A DNA stretch of 57,120 nucleotides, taken from an uncultured Burkholderiales bacterium. GTDB lineage: Bacteria; Pseudomonadota; Gammaproteobacteria; Burkholderiales; Burkholderiaceae_C. Shown here piece after piece: positions 8,987-17,983 of this stretch. The stretch is from contig CAIOTD010000027.1 in assembly GCA_903861115.1 (NCBI GenBank), positions 1 to 57,120 on the forward strand, read 5' to 3'. The position numbers and the translations under genes are program-made. Every line of letters starts with the position of its first letter. The stretch's first letter is position 1. The notes beneath the pieces were generated by a model that worked only from the letters and a program-made list of their open reading frames with translations, ran no database searches and had not been told where the DNA came from.

Positions 8987-10893
8987 ATGTTAGAAATTAC
9001 TTTACCTGATGGTTCGGTCAGGCAATACCCAGGACCCGTTACTGTTTTTGAGGTGGCCTCATCGATTGGCTCAGGTTTGGCCAAGGCGGCACTTGCTGGG
9101 CGTGTCAATGGTCAAGTCGTGGACACCAGTCATTTGATTGAGGCAAACAGCGCACTTGCCATTTTGACCAACAAGGACCCTGAGGGCTTGGATGTGATTC
9201 GGCATTCAAGCGCTCATTTGATGGCGTATGCGGTGAAGACGCTTTTCCCAGAGGCGCAAGTAACCATTGGGCCAGTCATTGAAAACGGCTTTTATTATGA
9301 TTTCTCCTACAGCCGTCCTTTTACGCCTGAAGATTTGGTCAGCATTGAAAAAAAGATGGCCGAGCTGGCTTCCAAGGATGAGCCGGTTGTAAGGCGCGTC
9401 CTTCCAAGAGATGAGGCGATCACATTTTTCAAAAATTTGGGCGAACACTACAAAGCCGAGATCATTCAAAGCATTCCAGCCGGTGAGGATGTTTCTTTGT
9501 ACAGTGAAGGGGCGTTCACGGACCTGTGCCGTGGCCCCCATGTGCCCTCGACTGGCAAATTGAAGTTCTTCAAGCTCATGAAAGTGGCCGGTGCCTATTG
9601 GCGGGGTGACCACCGAAATGAGATGCTTCAAAGGATTTATGGAACAGCCTGGGAGTCCAAGGATGCCTTGCAGGGTTATTTGCTCATGCTTGAAGAGGCA
9701 GAAAAGAGAGACCATCGGCGCCTAGGTCGAGAGCTCGATCTCTTTCATATTGATGAACACGCACCAGGTTTGGTCTTTTGGCATCCAAACGGCTGGACCA
9801 TTTGGCAGGGCGTAGAGCAGTACATGCGTCAGGTCTACCGAGACAATGGATACTTGGAGGTCAAAGGCCCGCAGGTGATTGATAAAACACTTTGGGAGAA
9901 AACGGGTCATTGGGATAAATACCGTGACAATATGTTCACCACCGAGAGTGAGAAAAGAGACTATGCGCTCAAGCCCATGAATTGTCCGGGTCACATCTTG
10001 ATCTACAAGCAAGGCATCAAGAGTTATCGCGATTTGCCACTGCGTTACGGTGAGTTTGGACAGTGTCACCGCAATGAGCCTTCGGGTGGCTTGCATGGCA
10101 TCATGCGCGTCAGAGGCTTCACCCAAGACGATGGTCACATTTTTTCACTGAAGACCAAATATTGCAAGAGTGCACGGACTTTACAAGCTTGCTGCAAAAA
10201 GTCTACAAAGACTTTGGGTTTGAAGACATCATTTACAAAGTGGCCACTCGGCCTGAGCAACGCATCGGTAGCGATGAAATTTGGGACAAGGCAGAAGCTG
10301 CGCTGAAGCACAGCCTGGATGTGTCGGGTTGCAAGTATGAGGTTTCCCCAGGCGACGGCGCCTTTTACGGCCCCAAGATTGAATACACACTCAAGGACGC
10401 CATTGGCAGGCAGTGGCAATGTGGAACGATACAGGTGGACTTCTCCATGCCGGAGCGTTTGGACGCCGAGTATGTGGCGCTGGACAGTTCTAGGCAGCGT
10501 CCCGTGATGCTTCACAGAGCCATTGTGGGCAGTTTGGAGCGTTTTATCGGGATTTTGATCGAACAGCACGCTGGCGCCTTGCCCACTTGGCTCGCGCCCG
10601 TGCAGGTGGCCATTCTGACGATCACTGAATCCCAGGCGGATTACGCCCAAGATGTCGCAAAAATGCTGAAAAATCAAGGGTTTAGGGTGCTTTTGGACGT
10701 TGCCAACGAGAAAATTACGTATAAAATACGCTCTCACGCCATGCGCAAGCTGCCTTTTCTCTTGGTCATTGGTGACTCCGAGAAGGCATCTGGTTCAGTC
10801 GCCGTGCGAGCCCGAGGCAATGTTGACTTGGGCGTGATGACGACAGCTGAATTTGTGCAAAAACTCCAAGTGGAAATAGATCACAAGAAGTGA
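8987..10893 (+). CDS. thrS: Threonyl-tRNA synthetase, interrupted by a single-base frameshift
   Basis: This enzyme charges tRNA-Thr with threonine. Two frames together make about 635 residues, the usual ThrRS length: a TGS domain, the HSSAHL editing-domain motif, then the class II core with KPMNCPGH (zinc Cys), [12 protein letters not shown] (motif 2), [10 protein letters not shown] (zinc His) and MLHRAI (zinc His), and an anticodon-binding C domain. Frame 1 runs 8987-10306 but leaves the family sequence at about 10147; frame 2 resumes with [12 protein letters not shown] from about 10149. Restoring one base after the T6 run at 10142 would give the conserved HIFCTE. As the gene is normally essential, a sequencing error is the first suspect. 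It is followed by infC. Confidence 0.92.
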
Positions 10894-10932
10894 TCTGTCT
10901 TTGCCCTGAGGGAGTCATAAAAGCTTTCATTC

Positions 10933-10958
10933 CTGGCCAATTGGGGCCAGATTTTTTT
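10933..10958 (+). terminator. Terminator-like hairpin between thrS and infC
   Basis: CTGGCC (10933-10938) pairs with GGCCAG (10945-10950), followed by A and seven T (10952-10958). The infC Shine-Dalgarno GAGG begins at the very next base (10959). The structure could end thrS transcripts partially and set the ratio of thrS to the infC-rpmI-rplT message, and it could also affect access to the infC start. Confidence 0.75.
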
Positions 10959-10971
10959 GAGGATAGACACC

Positions 10972-11571
10972 ATCGTTACTGAATTTCGTGATCGCCGCCT
11001 TCGTGAGGAGCGCAAACACCGCCTTAACCGGGAAATCATGGCCCCGGAAGTTCGTCTAACAGGTCAAGATAACGAACCCATTGGGATTGTTAGCATCGCT
11101 GAAGCGTTGAGAATGGCTGGAGATTTGGACGTTGATTTGGTTGAGATTGCTGCGACTGCAACCCCGCCAGTTTGTCGCTTGATGGACTACGGTAAGTTCA
11201 AGTACCAAGAGCAAAAGAAGGCGGCTGAGGCCAAATCAAAACAAAAAGTGATTGAGGTCAAGGAAATCAAGTTTCGACCAGGAACGGATGACGGCGACTA
11301 CAACATCAAGTTGCGCAATATCAGGCGCTTTCTTGATGAGGGTGATAAGTGTAAGATCACGCTTCGCTTTAGAGGACGAGAGATTACCCATCAAGAGCTA
11401 GGAATGGCCTTGTTGAATAGAATCAGGGATGAGCTGGCCGACTCCATAGTGGTCGAACAGTTCCCTAAATTGGAAGGCCGGCAGATGATCATGATGATCG
11501 CGCCAGGCAAGAAAAAACCGGGTAGCGTGACCAAACCCGTTGCAGAGACCGCGCCAGTGGCTTCTGTTTAA
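10972..11571 (+). CDS. infC: Translation initiation factor IF-3, rare ATC start
   Basis: IF-3 binds the 30S subunit, blocks premature 50S joining and checks start codons. The 199-residue protein has the N domain ([15 protein letters not shown], then [10 protein letters not shown]), the linker lysines ([15 protein letters not shown]) and the C domain ([39 protein letters not shown]). No ATG exists upstream in frame. GAGG at 10959-10962 lies nine bases before ATC 10972, matching the known non-AUG start of infC, by which IF-3 represses its own translation; TTG 10957 is the alternative but overlaps the ribosome-binding site. The gene leads the ribosomal-protein block. Confidence 0.93.
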   Translation: MVTEFRDRRLREERKHRLNREIMAPEVRLTGQDNEPIGIVSIAEALRMAGDLDVDLVEIAATATPPVCRLMDYGKFKYQEQKKAAEAKSKQKVIEVKEIKFRPGTDDGDYNIKLRNIRRFLDEGDKCKITLRFRGREITHQELGMALLNRIRDELADSIVVEQFPKLEGRQMIMMIAPGKKKPGSVTKPVAETAPVASV

Positions 11572-11670
11572 ACCAAAGGTAACGCAAAAAAGAAGTGTCT
11601 CGGGGCCAACAAGGTTACGATTTCTTTCGTAAACGCCTCACGAGCGCAATTGAAGTAAGGAGCATTCAAA

Positions 11671-11874
11671 ATGCCCAAAATGAAAACCAAAAGCAGCGCT
11701 AAAAAGCGCTTTCGAGTTCGTCCTGGTGGGACCGTTAAACGTGGTCAAGCCTTCAAACGTCACATTTTGACCAAGAAGTCAACCAAGAACAAACGCCATT
11801 TGCGTGGAGCAGTTGCTGTTCATGAGACCAATATGGGTCACATGGCGCAAATGTTGCCAATGGCCGGTCTTTAA
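11671..11874 (+). CDS. rpmI: 50S ribosomal protein bL35
   Basis: This small basic protein of 67 residues has the bL35 signature [20 protein letters not shown] and a conserved [17 protein letters not shown] segment. It belongs to the large ribosomal subunit. An AAGGAG ribosome-binding site lies at about 11658. The 99-base gap after infC may hold the target for L20 autoregulation known from other bacteria, but I did not resolve the structure. Only 26 bases separate it from rplT, so the two are co-transcribed. Confidence 0.97.
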   Translation: MPKMKTKSSAKKRFRVRPGGTVKRGQAFKRHILTKKSTKNKRHLRGAVAVHETNMGHMAQMLPMAGL

Positions 11875-11900
11875 TTTAACGAATACCCAGGAGAAGCAAT

Positions 11901-12260
11901 ATGCCTCGCGTAAAACGTGGTGTGACGGCTCGAGCCCGTCACAAAAAAGTACTGGTCCTTGCAAAAGGTTTCCGTGGTCGTCGTGGTAATGTTTTCAGAG
12001 TCGCTAAAGAAGCGGTGATGAAGGCAGGGCAATATGCCTACCGTGACCGCAGAACCAAAAAGAGGGTGTTTCGTCAGCTCTGGATTGCTCGTATCAACGC
12101 GGCAGCTAGAGAGTGTGGACTTACTTACAGTCAGTTTGCCAATGGCCTGAAAAAGTCAATGATCGAGATTGATCGCAAGATGCTCGCTGATTTGGCTGTG
12201 CACGATAAAGCCGCTTTTGGCAGCATCGTGGAGCAGGTGAAAGCCAAGCTGGCCATTTAA
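11901..12260 (+). CDS. rplT: 50S ribosomal protein bL20
   Basis: The 119-residue protein binds 23S rRNA early in assembly of the large subunit and usually represses its own operon. The family is evident from [18 protein letters not shown], then [29 protein letters not shown] and [22 protein letters not shown]. It follows rpmI with a GGAG ribosome-binding site. A probable attenuator region separates its stop at 12258-12260 from pheS. Confidence 0.97.
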   Translation: MPRVKRGVTARARHKKVLVLAKGFRGRRGNVFRVAKEAVMKAGQYAYRDRRTKKRVFRQLWIARINAAARECGLTYSQFANGLKKSMIEIDRKMLADLAVHDKAAFGSIVEQVKAKLAI

Positions 12261-12272
12261 TGTCCCACGCAT

Positions 12273-12305
12273 TTGAATAGATTGCCGCGGTTCTTTTTTA
12301 TTTAG
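12273..12305 (+). CDS. Possible pheST leader peptide with three consecutive Phe codons
   Basis: In the rplT frame, just beyond its stop, TTG 12273 would open a ten-codon peptide reading MNRLPRFFFI with TTC TTT TTT at 12291-12299 and a TAG stop at 12303-12305. The E. coli pheST leader peptide also contains RFFF, so a regulatory reading is attractive. No clear ribosome-binding site precedes TTG, and a TAATG at 12258-12262 starts another six-codon frame, so the start is unresolved. The Phe run immediately precedes the hairpin at 12311-12340. Confidence 0.4.
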   Translation: MNRLPRFFFI

Positions 12306-12310
12306 GAGCC

Positions 12311-12412
12311 AAGCGTGGACCTCTTGCAGGTCCATCGCTTTAGGAATTGAGTTCATCAAGAGGTTAGGGCAGGTGCTTAATAAGTGCTCGCTTTGACCTC
12401 TTTTTTATTTTT
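12311..12412 (+). promoter_or_regulatory. Probable transcription attenuator upstream of pheS
   Basis: Three alternative pairings are visible. Hairpin A: AAGCG and TGGACCT (12311-12322) with AGGTCCA and CGCTT (12328-12340), loop CTTGC. Pairing B: ACCTCTTG (12319-12326) with CAAGAGGT (12357-12364). Hairpin C: AAGAGGT (12358-12364) with ACCTCTT (12396-12402), running into T6 A T5. B excludes both A and C, the layout expected of pause, antiterminator and terminator. With the Phe codons just upstream, a stalled ribosome would block A, favour B and allow pheST transcription. Hairpin C has a large loop (about 31 bases), which weakens it as a terminator. Confidence 0.55.
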
Positions 12413-12428
12413 AAAGAGCGATTACTTC

Positions 12429-13469
12429 ATGAATGCCTCAAACGATGAGTTGGTGACCCATGCCAAGCTAGCCTTTGACCAAGCAAAGTCGCCGGCAGAT
12501 TTAGAAAATGCCAAAGCTTTGTATTTGGGCAAAACGGGCCGTATAACTGAGCTCATGAAGGGGCTGTCTGCTCTTTCGGTTGATGAAAAAAAAGCACAAG
12601 GCGCGCTCATCAACAAACTCAAGCAAGGCATTGAAGAGGCTTTGCAACAAAGGCGCTTGGAGATGCAAGCCGCAGAGCTTGATCGCCAACTTCGCGCCGA
12701 GGCCTTGGATGTCACCTTGCCTGGACGCTCGCGACACAAGGGCGGCTTGCACCCCGTGAGCATGACCATGGAGCGCATCGAAAAAGTCTTTGCTTCCATG
12801 GGGTTTGAGGTGGCTCAGGGTCCTGAAATTGAAACCGATTGGTTCAACTTCACGGCATTGAACACGCCCCAAAACCACCCAGCACGCTCCATGCATGACA
12901 CCTTCTATGTGGAAGGGGGGCACTTGCTCAGAACGCACACCAGTCCCATGCAAATCAGACATGCTGTTCAACACGTCAAGCGCAACAAGTCCTTGATCGA
13001 TCAAGGGCTCAGCATGCCAGAGATTCGAGTGATTGCGCCTGGACGCACCTATCGCGTGGACAGCGATGCGACCCATTCACCCATGTTTCACCAGTGTGAG
13101 GGGCTTTGGATTGGAGAGCAAGTCAGCTTTAAAGATTTGAAAGTGGTGTTTACCAACTTTTGCAAAATGTTTTTTGAAAGCGATGATTTGATTCTTCGCT
13201 TTAGACCCAGCTTTTTCCCCTTCACTGAGCCCAGTGCAGAAATCGATATTCAATTTCCCTCAGGCCCTTTGGCGGGACGTTGGCTAGAAGTCGCAGGATC
13301 TGGTCAAGTGCACCCCAATGTTGTCCGCAACATGGGGCTCGATCCCGAGCGCTACATTGGTTTTGCATTTGGAATGGGCCCCGATCGTTTGACCATGCTC
13401 AGGTATGGTGTGAACGATTTGCGACTTTTCTTTGATGGCGATTTGCGCTTTTTAAATCAATTTCAGTAA
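12429..13469 (+). CDS. pheS: Phenylalanyl-tRNA synthetase alpha subunit
   Basis: PheS is the catalytic subunit of the alpha2-beta2 enzyme that charges tRNA-Phe. The 346-residue chain has an N-terminal coiled coil (about 1-90), then class II motifs: [61 protein letters not shown] and the C-terminal [21 protein letters not shown] 12429 gives the usual N terminus; the longer frame from 12384 lies inside the attenuator. pheT follows after 19 bases, so the subunits are made from one message. Confidence 0.97.
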   Translation: MNASNDELVTHAKLAFDQAKSPADLENAKALYLGKTGRITELMKGLSALSVDEKKAQGALINKLKQGIEEALQQRRLEMQAAELDRQLRAEALDVTLPGRSRHKGGLHPVSMTMERIEKVFASMGFEVAQGPEIETDWFNFTALNTPQNHPARSMHDTFYVEGGHLLRTHTSPMQIRHAVQHVKRNKSLIDQGLSMPEIRVIAPGRTYRVDSDATHSPMFHQCEGLWIGEQVSFKDLKVVFTNFCKMFFESDDLILRFRPSFFPFTEPSAEIDIQFPSGPLAGRWLEVAGSGQVHPNVVRNMGLDPERYIGFAFGMGPDRLTMLRYGVNDLRLFFDGDLRFLNQFQ

Positions 13470-13488
13470 ACGCCAGGAGAGTAGATCT

Positions 13489-15915
13489 ATGCAATTCCCA
13501 GAATCTTGGTTGAGAGAGTTTTGTGATCCTGCCTTGAGCACACAGGCTTTGGCGGACGCATTGACCATGGCTGGTCTTGAGGTGGAAGACATCAAGCCCG
13601 TGGCCCCAGCATTTACAAATGTCGTGGTGGGATTGATCACGGCCATTGAGGCACATCCCAAGGCAGACCGATTGAGAATATGCCAAGTCGATGTGGGCCA
13701 GTCCAGCACCTTGAACATTGTTTGTGGCGCCCCAAACGCAGAGGTTGGTATGAAAGTCCCGTGCGCGATGCTGGGTGCCCAGTTGCCCCCGGGGGAGGAC
13801 GGCAAGATTTTTGAAATTCGCCCAGTCAAGCTGATGGGTGTCGAGAGTTTGGGGATGTTGTGTTCGGCCAAAGAACTCAAAATCAATGAAGAGCATGGCG
13901 GTTTGTACGCCTTGCCCCAGGATGCCAAAGTGGGTGCCAATGTCAGAGACGTGCTCGACTTGGACGATGTGCTTTTTACCCTCAAGCTCACCCCCAACTT
14001 GGCGCATTGCTTGAGCCTTTATGGCGTGGCCAGAGAGGTCTCTGCCATCACGAAGACGCCTCTAAAACCTTTGAGTGTTCACAATATCGCTGTCAACTCC
14101 AAGGACCATTTAGATGTCAATGTCTTGGCGCCTGAATTGTGTGGACGCTTCAGTGGACGTGTTCTCAAAGGCCTGAACCCCAAAGCTCAAACCCCACAGT
14201 GGATGGTGGACCGACTTGCGCGCTGCGGACAACGCGCCGTGAGCCCTTTGGTGGACATCTCTAACTACGTGATGTTTGAGCATGGACAACCCACGCATAT
14301 TTTCGATCTGGATAAAATTCAAGCTCCGTTGAACGTGCGTTGGGGCAAAGCGGGAGAGGTGATCGAGCTTTTGAATGAGCAGACCGTGACCGTTGACGAA
14401 GAGGTCGGGGTCATTGCAGACGCCAATGGCATTGAGTCTTTGGCGGGCATCATGGGCGGGCGTTCAACTGCAGTGAGCGAGAGCACGCAAGCGATTTATA
14501 TTGAGGCTGCTTTTTGGTGGCCGCAAGCCGTGTCAGGTCGTTCAAGGCGATTCAATTTCTCGACCGATGCCGGTCACCGCTTTGAGCGGGGTGTTGATCC
14601 AGCGCTCACGGTGCCGATGATCGAGCGCATTACGCAATTGATTTTAGATATTTGTGGCACGGCTAGCTCACAATGCGGCCCCATCAGTGATCAGCAAATC
14701 AATGTGCCCAAACCCCAAGCCTTGAAGATGCGCTTTGATCGGGCAAGAAAAGTCATTGGCATGAACTTGAGCAATGAGCAAATGTTTGATGCTTTGGCCT
14801 CGCTTGGGCTTGATCCGCAAAAAACGCAAGACGCCGTGCTCGTCACGCCGCCAAGTTTTCGATTTGATCTTCAAATCGAAGAGGATTTGATCGAAGAGGT
14901 GATCCGCTGCGTGGGATATGACCATCTGCCCACGACACCCCCTTTGGCGCCCATTGTTGGCAAATTGATGCCCGAGCGTTTGCAAGGAGACTATGCACTT
15001 CGCCATCAATTGGCGTCCATGGGCTATCAAGAAACCATCAACTACAGCTTTGTCGAGCACGAATGGCTCCAAGATTTGGATCCCACTCACCAAGCCATTG
15101 GGCTATTGAACCCGATTGCTAGTTCAATGAACGTGATGCGAACCACGCTCATTCCCAGTTTGTTGCAGGTCCTTAAATTCAATGTGGACAGGAAACTGAG
15201 CGATGTGCGTGTTTTTGAACTTGGACGTGTGTTTTTGAAAGATGCAAATGTCGTCGACTCCGATACCACCGTCAAAGGCATTGATCAACCGATGCGAGTG
15301 GCTGGTCTTTTGAGCGGCAATGCAGCACCCCTGCAGTGGTCCAGCAAAGAAAAGGCATTCGACTTCTTTGATATCAAGGCCGATGTTGAGGCCTTGTTGT
15401 TTCCCCATCAGGCCACCTTTGTTCCAGCCACGCATGCGGCCTTGCACCCTGGACGCAGCGCTCAAGTGCTTCTCAATGGCGAGAGCTTGGGATGGGTCGG
15501 GGAGTTGCACCCCAAATGGCGACAAAAGTGGGGGTTTGTGAACTCGCCGTTGGTGTTTGAGTTGGATTTGAATGCGGTCAATCAAAAGGCGGTTGCTTCT
15601 TTCAAAGCGGTCAGCAAGTTTCAATCGGTTGAGAGAGATTTGGCAGTCGTTTTGCAATCCCATGTCAGCCATTCAGACTTGATGAAGGCCATTTGGAGTG
15701 CTTCGTCTGATGGGCACTTGAGAGATGTGGCCTTGTTTGACATCTATCGACCCAAAGAGCCCGTGCCTAATTTGGCCGACAACGAGAGAAGTTTGGCCAT
15801 TCGGTTGATTTTGAATTCGGATGAAGGTACATTGTCTGAGGTTCAGATTGAAAGTGCAGTTGCTTCGATCTTGAAGAGCTTGGTCGAGACCTTAGGGGCA
15901 CGCCTGAGGGCTTGA
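13489..15915 (+). CDS. pheT: Phenylalanyl-tRNA synthetase beta subunit
   Basis: This 808-residue partner of PheS begins with MQFPESWLREFCDP and an EMAP/Trbp-type tRNA-binding domain (VVVGLITAIEAHPKADRLRIC, CGAPN). The editing B3/B4 region, the B5 domain and a catalytic-like core follow, and an FDX-ACB anticodon-binding domain ends the chain (FQSVERDLAVVL near residue 705, DNERSLAIRL near 765). Length matches bacterial PheT. GGAG lies ahead of the start. The stop TGA is followed by ihfA after 14 bases, as in many proteobacteria. Confidence 0.97.
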   Translation: MQFPESWLREFCDPALSTQALADALTMAGLEVEDIKPVAPAFTNVVVGLITAIEAHPKADRLRICQVDVGQSSTLNIVCGAPNAEVGMKVPCAMLGAQLPPGEDGKIFEIRPVKLMGVESLGMLCSAKELKINEEHGGLYALPQDAKVGANVRDVLDLDDVLFTLKLTPNLAHCLSLYGVAREVSAITKTPLKPLSVHNIAVNSKDHLDVNVLAPELCGRFSGRVLKGLNPKAQTPQWMVDRLARCGQRAVSPLVDISNYVMFEHGQPTHIFDLDKIQAPLNVRWGKAGEVIELLNEQTVTVDEEVGVIADANGIESLAGIMGGRSTAVSESTQAIYIEAAFWWPQAVSGRSRRFNFSTDAGHRFERGVDPALTVPMIERITQLILDICGTASSQCGPISDQQINVPKPQALKMRFDRARKVIGMNLSNEQMFDALASLGLDPQKTQDAVLVTPPSFRFDLQIEEDLIEEVIRCVGYDHLPTTPPLAPIVGKLMPERLQGDYALRHQLASMGYQETINYSFVEHEWLQDLDPTHQAIGLLNPIASSMNVMRTTLIPSLLQVLKFNVDRKLSDVRVFELGRVFLKDANVVDSDTTVKGIDQPMRVAGLLSGNAAPLQWSSKEKAFDFFDIKADVEALLFPHQATFVPATHAALHPGRSAQVLLNGESLGWVGELHPKWRQKWGFVNSPLVFELDLNAVNQKAVASFKAVSKFQSVERDLAVVLQSHVSHSDLMKAIWSASSDGHLRDVALFDIYRPKEPVPNLADNERSLAIRLILNSDEGTLSEVQIESAVASILKSLVETLGARLRA

Positions 15916-15929
15916 AAAAAGGATTCATC

Positions 15930-16268
15930 ATGGAACTGATATTGAACACGCTGGAATCTCCCGCCTTGACCAAGGCTCAATTGGCCGAGCTGCTTTTTGA
16001 GCAAATTGGATTGAACAAGCGCGAATCCAAAGACATGATCGATGCGTTTTTTGATTTGATCGTTGAAAAACTCTTGGCTGGCGAGGACGTCAAAATCTCA
16101 GGCTTTGGGAACTTTCAATTGCGCACCAAAACCCCCCGCCCTGGTCGAAACCCTAGAACGGGAGAGGCCATCACCATCGAAGCCAGGCGGGTGGTGACCT
16201 TCCATGCAAGCCAAAAGCTCAAAGACCTGATCCAAGACAGTGCAATCGGCAATCTTGCACAAAAATAG
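15930..16268 (+). CDS. ihfA: Integration host factor alpha subunit
   Basis: IHF-alpha pairs with IHF-beta to bend DNA sharply at specific sites in recombination, transcription and replication. The 112-residue protein shows the HU/IHF fold: LTKAQLAELLFEQIGLNKRE, the KISGFGNFQLR core and the DNA-binding arm with the PGRNPRTGE signature including the intercalating proline. ATG 15930 with AAGGA just upstream is preferred to TTG 15912, which overlaps the pheT stop. The pheT-ihfA link is conserved and makes this the alpha rather than the beta chain. Confidence 0.94.
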   Translation: MELILNTLESPALTKAQLAELLFEQIGLNKRESKDMIDAFFDLIVEKLLAGEDVKISGFGNFQLRTKTPRPGRNPRTGEAITIEARRVVTFHASQKLKDLIQDSAIGNLAQK

Positions 16269-16361
16269 TTGCGCGTTACTGAAATATATTTGTATCTCCT
16301 ACTAGCTTTTTTTCCTGATTGGTGTAATCTCAACCCTCCGTTTTGCGAGTGAAGTGTCCCA

Positions 16362-16805
16362 ATGGAGTCGTCTCTACCCAATATTCCTGCCAAGCGCTAC
16401 TTCACCATCGGTGAGGTGAGTGACTTGTGCGGCGTCAAACCCCATGTGCTCAGGTACTGGGAGCAGGAGTTCACACAACTGCGCCCCATGAAGCGAAGAG
16501 GCAACAGGCGTTACTACCAGCACCATGAGGTGCTGATGATCAGGCGCATTCGAGATTTGCTCTACGATCAAGGCTTTACGATCAGTGGCGCCAGGAACAA
16601 GCTCCAAGAGATTGTTCAGATTGAAAAAGACAAGAAGCGCTCTGGTGAAATCATGCTCGAAGGTGTTGAGGTCTTTGAGGAGGAGAGTGGCTTTGATGAG
16701 TCCAGTGTGGTCGATACTTGGAGCGCAAGTGGACTTCTCTCCGATCCCCCACAACTTAAAATGCTCATGAAAGAGCTCAGAGAAATACGACAATTATTGG
16801 TCTAG
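16362..16805 (+). CDS. MerR-family transcriptional regulator
   Basis: The 147-residue protein has an N-terminal MerR winged helix-turn-helix (YFTIGEVSDLCGVKPHVLRYWEQEF, residues 13-37, then RGNRRYYQHHEVLMIRRIRDLLYDQGFTI) and a short acidic C-terminal region without metal-binding cysteines. It is the conserved regulator found after ihfA and before tRNA-Pro in Burkholderiales. Its target is unknown and the effector-binding part is minimal. Confidence 0.9.
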   Translation: MESSLPNIPAKRYFTIGEVSDLCGVKPHVLRYWEQEFTQLRPMKRRGNRRYYQHHEVLMIRRIRDLLYDQGFTISGARNKLQEIVQIEKDKKRSGEIMLEGVEVFEEESGFDESSVVDTWSASGLLSDPPQLKMLMKELREIRQLLV

Positions 16806-16842
16806 TGGGGCGCTTCAGAGCCAAATTTGGCATTAACCTCTG

Positions 16843-16848
16843 TATAAT
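16843..16848 (+). promoter_or_regulatory. -10 box of the tRNA-Pro promoter
   Basis: TATAAT lies nine bases upstream of the tRNA-Pro gene, a normal distance for a stable-RNA promoter. No good -35 hexamer is evident at 17 bases. Confidence 0.6.
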
Positions 16849-16857
16849 AAAACCCTT

Positions 16858-16934
16858 CGGCGTGTAGCGCAGCCTGGTAGCGCACTTGCATGGGGTGCAA
16901 GGGGTCGCGAGTTCGAATCCCGCCACGCCGACCA
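16858..16934 (+). tRNA. tRNA-Pro(GGG)
   Basis: This 77-base gene folds fully: acceptor CGGCGTG/CACGCCG, D arm GCGC/GCGC, anticodon stem CTTGC/GCAAG around the loop ATGGGGT with anticodon GGG, T arm around TTCGAAT, and an encoded ACCA end. It decodes CCC and CCU. The position after ihfA and the MerR gene is the usual one in Burkholderiales. Confidence 0.97.
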
Positions 16935-16944
16935 GTAGACAAGA

Positions 16945-16977
16945 AAGCTAGCACTTGATCAAGTGCTAGCTTTTTTT
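16945..16977 (+). terminator. Rho-independent terminator after tRNA-Pro
   Basis: A near-perfect palindrome (16945-16972, centre TTGATCAA) includes the stem AGCTAGCACTT/AAGTGCTAGCT and continues into seven T. It ends the tRNA-Pro transcript; the AAA on the other side could let it also work for the minus-strand sox operon. Confidence 0.92.
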
Positions 16978-17146
16978 GCTTGAGGCTTGCATCCGCCCTG
17001 TCACCAGCGGTGAAATGGAATGTGAGATGTTGATTGGGTCATCACACATCTTTCAATCGACGAAGATCCAAAGCCCGGGCAGGCCAATTTTTTTCCATCT
17101 CTCACCGAGAGGCAGCCTTGGCGCCAACCCCTCATCCTCAGTGACC

Positions 17147-17983
17147 TTAGCGCCTCACACCCGGGGACTCTAGGGGAAGGCCTTGTCCCCTAAAGTGCAA
17201 ATACAACTCCAACTCCATCAGCGCTTGAGATCCAAAAGGCAAAATTTCAGCTTTCACGCCCGACAGACAAGCCCTTAAGCGTCTTTGCAGGGAGCCCATT
17301 TTTTGCCATTCCAGGCGATAGGCCGGATAGGCCTGGGGTTGACCTTGGCTGATGACTTCGCCGCCTAAACGATCTGAAAAATGTTGTGTGTGGCAATGCG
17401 CACACGAAAGGTTGTTTTGGCCGATGCGTTTTTCATAAAAGCGTTGTCCTCTTTGAAAGGGCTCGGCGATGTTTGGGTCGATGCGTCTTTCAGACCGCAT
17501 CCCCCTTGACGCCAAGGCGACCCAAGAGGTCAAAGCCAAGAGCTCATCGCTTTCATAAGCCAAGGGCTTTGCCCCTTGTTGGTTGACCCGACACGCATTG
17601 ATCTGGCCCTCAAGATTGATCAATTGTTTGTTTCGCGTGTCCCACTTCGGATAGTTGAGGGCGACACCTTTCATGCTGGTTTGGGCCTCTTGATGGCAAG
17701 ACTGGCAAGACGGTGCATGGCCCTGGGGCGATTCAGACCACATTCGTTGTCCCTGATCGACCCAAAGGAACGAGGGGTTGATGGCGTCGTCATTTTGTTG
17801 GGCTTGAAGGTCCTCACTTTTAAAGCTCAGTCCTGAGCGGCGCTCATCGGGGCGCAGCCAACCGGGGCCCTCTGGTGTGACTTGCGCGTGGGCGCACAGC
17901 GCGTTGAGGGACAGCACAAGGAGACAAGCAAAGCGTGCCGCCCATGCACGCCAGTCAGCCGCAAACAGATGGTTACCCTTCAT
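17147..17983 (-). CDS. soxA: SoxA, di-haem c-type cytochrome of the SoxXA complex
   Basis: SoxA with SoxX joins a sulfur compound such as thiosulfate oxidatively to the carrier SoxY in the periplasm. The 278-residue precursor has a signal peptide (about 1-33, ending AHA), haem motifs CQSCH (93-97) and CAHCH (194-198), and the RRLRACLSGV segment with the conserved haem-ligand/active-site Cys near residue 239. ATG 17983 overlaps the soxZ stop (ATGA), fixing the start. It is the last gene of soxXYZA. The C terminus after the active site is ordinary. Confidence 0.93.
   Translation of the reverse strand: MKGNHLFAADWRAWAARFACLLVLSLNALCAHAQVTPEGPGWLRPDERRSGLSFKSEDLQAQQNDDAINPSFLWVDQGQRMWSESPQGHAPSCQSCHQEAQTSMKGVALNYPKWDTRNKQLINLEGQINACRVNQQGAKPLAYESDELLALTSWVALASRGMRSERRIDPNIAEPFQRGQRFYEKRIGQNNLSCAHCHTQHFSDRLGGEVISQGQPQAYPAYRLEWQKMGSLQRRLRACLSGVKAEILPFGSQALMELELYLHFRGQGLPLESPGVRR

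Noticed and set aside
10139-10150. Programmed -1 ribosomal frameshift in thrS
   Set aside because: The T6 run looks slippery, but in the zero frame the codons are ATT TTT TCA; re-pairing of the TCA tRNA one base back is poor and no downstream stimulatory structure was seen. The family also expects Cys where the shifted frame would give Phe.
10135-10737. Minus-strand frame of 200 codons inside thrS
   Set aside because: It is antisense to conserved ThrRS motifs and has no family features.
13399-14007. Minus-strand frames of about 180-200 codons opposite pheT
   Set aside because: pheT is complete and conserved here; these are shadows.
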